This document shows positions 5,392-7,793 of a stretch of 7,793 bases of DNA, piece after piece. The position numbers and the translations under genes were made by a program. Every line of letters starts with the position of its first letter. Position 1 is the stretch's first letter. This stretch comes from Chloroflexota bacterium (GTDB taxonomy: Bacteria > Chloroflexota > Anaerolineae > CG2-30-64-16). The stretch lies in assembly GCA_029555885.1 (NCBI GenBank), contig JAKPQT010000664.1, positions 1 to 7,793 of the forward strand. Reading direction: 5' to 3'. The notes under the pieces are model-generated. The model was not told the origin of the DNA and ran no database searches. It saw only the letters and a list, made by a program, of their open reading frames with translations.

Positions 5392-6411
5392 TTAAGCGGC
5401 CGGCGCAGGCCCGCTGCTGCCACGCACGCAGATTTCCGGCCGCAGCAGGACCCGGGCCGGGGCCGAGACGTTCCCGCTGAGCATGTCCAAGAGGATGCGC
5501 GCGGCGCGCGAGCCCATCTCGCGCGACGGGAAGCTGATGGTGGTGATGGGCGGGGTCACCAGCTCGGCCATGGCATCGGGCATCACGCCGACAAGGGAGA
5601 TGTCCTGCGGGATGCGCAGCCTGCGTGCCTGCACCGCCCGCAGCAGGCCGGCGGCCTCGGCCTCCTGGGGCGTGATGATGGCTGTGACCTCCGGATGCCC
5701 GGTGAGCCAGGCGAGTACACTGGCCTCGACATCTGCGTCCGAGTCCGATGAGTGCCAGCGCGCCGGCAGCCCATAGCGCCGGCAGGCTTCCTCATAGCCC
5801 TGCACCGCCCAGGTGGTATAGGCGTATTCCTTGCCTTCCCGGACCGGCGTCAGCGTCACCAGCGCGATCTGGCGGTGTCCCAGATGATACAGATAGTCGA
5901 CCGCCTGCACGACGCCCGCATGGATATCCAGGTCCACATAACTGAGATCGTCCTGGTCGGCGCAGCGCCCGATCATCACAAAGGGCAGCTCGTGGCCGCG
6001 CAGCAGGTCGGCGCGGGGATCGTGCGTCAGGATCTCCATCAGGATGACGCCGTCCGCGTGTCCGCGGTCATACAGGGCCAGCAGCTCCGCATCGCTGAGC
6101 GGCGCGGCAATCAGGTTCAGCGCGTAGCCGGCCTCCTGGCAGGCGACGGCCGCGCCGGTGATGATGTCCTGCGACGGCTGGTTGAAGTCCTGCGGATAGT
6201 GCAGCGTGATGATCCGGCTGCGGCCCGCCTTGATCTGCTGCCACGCGCTCTGCGGGGCGAAGCGGTGCTGCGCGATGACCTGCAGGACGCGCTGCCGCGT
6301 TTCCTCGGCCACGTCCGGCTTGTTGTTGAGGATGCGCGAGACCGTCGAGACCGAGACGCCGCTGGCCGCCGCGATATCGACGATGGTCATCTTCTTGGAG
6401 CGCTTTGCCAC
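5392..6411 (-). CDS. LacI-family transcriptional regulator
   Basis: The 339-residue protein has the standard LacI/GalR layout and length. The N-terminal helix-turn-helix is at about 8-57, with MTIVDIAAASGVSVSTVSRI and LNNKPDVAEETRQRV following the family pattern closely. A hinge (about 53-65) and a sugar-binding, periplasmic-binding-protein-like core (about 66-330) follow. In the hinge, SAWQQIKAGRS carries Ile60 where most members have the Leu that wedges into the centre of the operator. The start is GTG at 6411, supported by AGAAGGA 8 bases upstream; ATG 6390 (codon 8) has no comparable site. It lies 37 bp downstream of the GH31 gene on the same strand, with no terminator between, so it is probably cotranscribed with it. 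It likely represses the local glycosidase genes in response to a sugar, which is inference. No classical LacI-type operator with a central CG is evident in the window. Confidence 0.93.
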   Translation of the reverse strand: MAKRSKKMTIVDIAAASGVSVSTVSRILNNKPDVAEETRQRVLQVIAQHRFAPQSAWQQIKAGRSRIITLHYPQDFNQPSQDIITGAAVACQEAGYALNLIAAPLSDAELLALYDRGHADGVILMEILTHDPRADLLRGHELPFVMIGRCADQDDLSYVDLDIHAGVVQAVDYLYHLGHRQIALVTLTPVREGKEYAYTTWAVQGYEEACRRYGLPARWHSSDSDADVEASVLAWLTGHPEVTAIITPQEAEAAGLLRAVQARRLRIPQDISLVGVMPDAMAELVTPPITTISFPSREMGSRAARILLDMLSGNVSAPARVLLRPEICVRGSSGPAPAA

Positions 6412-6419
6412 GCTGGTTG

Positions 6420-6426
6420 TCCTTCT
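6420..6426 (-). promoter_or_regulatory. Ribosome-binding site fixing the GTG start of the LacI-type gene
   Basis: On the minus strand AGAAGGA is followed by 8 bases and then GTG at 6411. It is the strongest Shine-Dalgarno in the window and decides the choice of GTG over the in-frame ATG at 6390. Confidence 0.7.
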
Positions 6427-6448
6427 TTCACCGCAGGATCAGGACCTC

Positions 6449-7793
6449 TCAGAATGTTACGGTCGACGGCAGGCTGTCATAGGCGACTTGCTTGCTGGGA
6501 TTCACGCCGGCCTGCGGCTCGCCGTGCAGTACGACCGTGAACGTGCGCGTCTCGGCCATCCCGGGATAGGCACCCTCACGCGGCCCCAGACGCAGTTGCC
6601 GCGCCCGCTCGTCCCACTCGATGCGGATCGTCGCGCATGCGCCCTGCTCGTAGCCGTACCCGTCGCCCTCGTCCTCGTACAGCAGGAAGCTGCCGTCCCG
6701 CCCCGGATAAACGTGCAGCTCGACCGGCGCATCCGGCAGGTCCTGCACGTACTGGCGTGACGGTCCCATCGGCACGATCGAGCCGGCCCGCACGTAGAGG
6801 GGTAGGGTGTCCAGGGGCGCGTGGGCCAGCACGGTCTGTCCGCCGGCCAGGCGCCGGTCCGTCGCAAAGTCGTACCAGTCGCCGCCCCCGGGTAGGTAGA
6901 CCGGCCGTGCAGGCGCGACGCCGGCCAGCGGCCGCGACCCCGCAGCATAGTACAATGGCTCCGTCACCGGATTGACGAGGAACGCCGGGCCGAACATGAA
7001 CTGGTCCGCGATGTCGTGCGTCGCAGGATCGTCGCGGAAGTCGAACGGCAGCCCGCGCAGCATCGTGTATCCGCGCTGCGTCACCCAGCCGGCGAGCGAG
7101 TAGATGTAGGGCAGCAGCCGGTAGCGCAGGTCCAGCGCCTTGACCAGCGCATCGTGCATGGGCTCCCCCGGCGACCCGAACCGCCAGACCTCGCGCGGGG
7201 TGTCCGTGCCGTGCGAGCGGAACATCGGCAGGAACGCACCGTACTGGAACCAGCGCACGTACAGCTCGCGGTAGCCCAGGTCCTCCACGCCCGCATCATA
7301 GTCGCCGTTCCAGAACCACAGGTCGGGCTTGCGCTGCACGAAGAACGCGCCGATGTCCACTGTCCAGTAGGGCGAGCCGGTCGCGCAGAAATTCAGGCCG
7401 TCCGCAATCTGCCGGCGCAGCGTCTCCCAGTTGGCCGCGATGTCGCCCGACCAGGTGACGGTCGCATAGCGGTGCTGTCCCATGTAGGCCGAGCGGGTGA
7501 GGTTGACGACGCGCTTGTGCGGGTTGGCCTGCCGCTGGCCTTCGTAGATGCCCTGCGAATGCAGCAGGGAGTAGGCGTTGATGTATGCCGGGTCGAGGTA
7601 GCGCTTCGCCTCGCCTGTGTTGATGCGCAGCCGCGCCTCCGGCTCCGGCTTGACCGCCCCGTTCCAGTCGGCCTCGAACGGCTCCGTGCAGTCGCACCAC
7701 CATGCATCGACGCCGTGGCTGAACAGCCCGCGGTCGGCCTGGTCCCAGTAACACGCGCGCGCCGCCGGGTCGAACGCGTTGTAGGTTGCCTGG
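6449..7793 (-). CDS. Alpha-glycosidase, glycoside hydrolase family 31 (5'-truncated by window edge)
   Basis: About 447 C-terminal residues are present and the N-terminal part lies beyond 7793. The frame is open to the edge, so the ATG at 7483 is internal. GH31 enzymes are retaining alpha-glycosidases (alpha-glucosidase, alpha-xylosidase and others). In the fragment the catalytic nucleophile is Asp34 in WWCDCTEPF (codon 7691-7693), and the acid/base is Asp117 in TWSGDIAANWETL (codon 7442-7444). MFRSHGTDTPRE (about 190-201) and LRYRLLPYIYSL (about 222-233) are typical barrel segments. The C-terminus has the beta-sandwich and a DUF5110-like tail with LLYEDEGDGYGY. The WWCDCTEP nucleophile motif resembles alpha-xylosidase-like GH31 members more than the WxDMNEP of many alpha-glucosidases, but specificity remains open. 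It is followed 37 bp later by the LacI-type gene. Its promoter, and the place where a repressor would bind, are outside the window. Confidence 0.93.
   Translation of the reverse strand, partial: QATYNAFDPAARACYWDQADRGLFSHGVDAWWCDCTEPFEADWNGAVKPEPEARLRINTGEAKRYLDPAYINAYSLLHSQGIYEGQRQANPHKRVVNLTRSAYMGQHRYATVTWSGDIAANWETLRRQIADGLNFCATGSPYWTVDIGAFFVQRKPDLWFWNGDYDAGVEDLGYRELYVRWFQYGAFLPMFRSHGTDTPREVWRFGSPGEPMHDALVKALDLRYRLLPYIYSLAGWVTQRGYTMLRGLPFDFRDDPATHDIADQFMFGPAFLVNPVTEPLYYAAGSRPLAGVAPARPVYLPGGGDWYDFATDRRLAGGQTVLAHAPLDTLPLYVRAGSIVPMGPSRQYVQDLPDAPVELHVYPGRDGSFLLYEDEGDGYGYEQGACATIRIEWDERARQLRLGPREGAYPGMAETRTFTVVLHGEPQAGVNPSKQVAYDSLPSTVTF

Noticed and set aside
6412..6448. Possible hairpin GTCCT/AGGAC on the minus strand that would cover the LacI ribosome-binding site
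   Set aside because: The stem is only 5 bp with a 17-base loop, too weak to support attenuation or translational control without comparative evidence.
5752..6540. A 262-codon plus-strand frame opposite the LacI-type gene
   Set aside because: It is antisense to a clear LacI-family gene with a strong ribosome-binding site; the translation has no recognisable domain.
1..7793. Defence system, CRISPR array, IS element, tRNA or integration site
   Set aside because: I found no tandem repeats with regular spacers, no transposase or integrase motifs, no tRNA-like sequence and no paired terminal repeats. The genes present are metabolic or regulatory.

Overview
This is a G+C-rich bacterial chromosomal window carrying a small carbohydrate-catabolism locus: three glycoside hydrolases and a LacI-type regulator in two convergent transcription units. 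Next to it are an unrelated acetyltransferase gene and the remnant of a TPR-type regulator. I see no phage, IS, CRISPR, tRNA or rRNA signal. The lineage can only be inferred. The TPR remnant is of a kind very common in Chloroflexota, and the glycosidases resemble those of Chloroflexota and Gram-positive soil bacteria, so a Chloroflexota-like organism is my best guess, at low confidence.

Layout. 1-438: unassigned sequence, then the C-terminal piece of a TPR/ATPase-type protein whose frame is closed upstream by stops, ended by a clean intrinsic terminator (450-471). 521-1429: a tandem-GNAT acetyltransferase that may be translated leaderless, followed by a long hairpin (1448-1487). 1430-1786: a 357-bp non-coding stretch with a CRP-like dyad (1611-1626) spaced exactly as in a class II CRP promoter from an extended -10 element (1645-1653). 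It also has nested inverted repeats and a roughly 127-nt leader. 1787-2818 and 2830-5313: a sialidase-like (GH33-type) protein and a GH38 alpha-mannosidase, 11 bp apart, almost certainly one operon. 5337-5361: a terminator shared with the opposing unit. On the minus strand, a GH31 alpha-glycosidase (entering from the right edge, ending at 6449) is followed by a LacI-family repressor (6411-5392), again probably one operon.

How the genes fit together. The sialidase-like enzyme and the mannosidase have no signal peptide, so they probably act in the cytoplasm on imported oligosaccharides. Sialidase, alpha-mannosidase and a GH31 alpha-glycosidase together would suit trimming of a glycoprotein-type or other alpha-linked glycan. 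The true substrates cannot be read from sequence, and no transporter lies in the window. The LacI protein is the likely sugar-responsive local regulator. The CRP-like site suggests a second, global input on the plus-strand operon.

I do not see a wholly new system here. The most interesting signals are the predicted class II CRP-type promoter and the gene combination.
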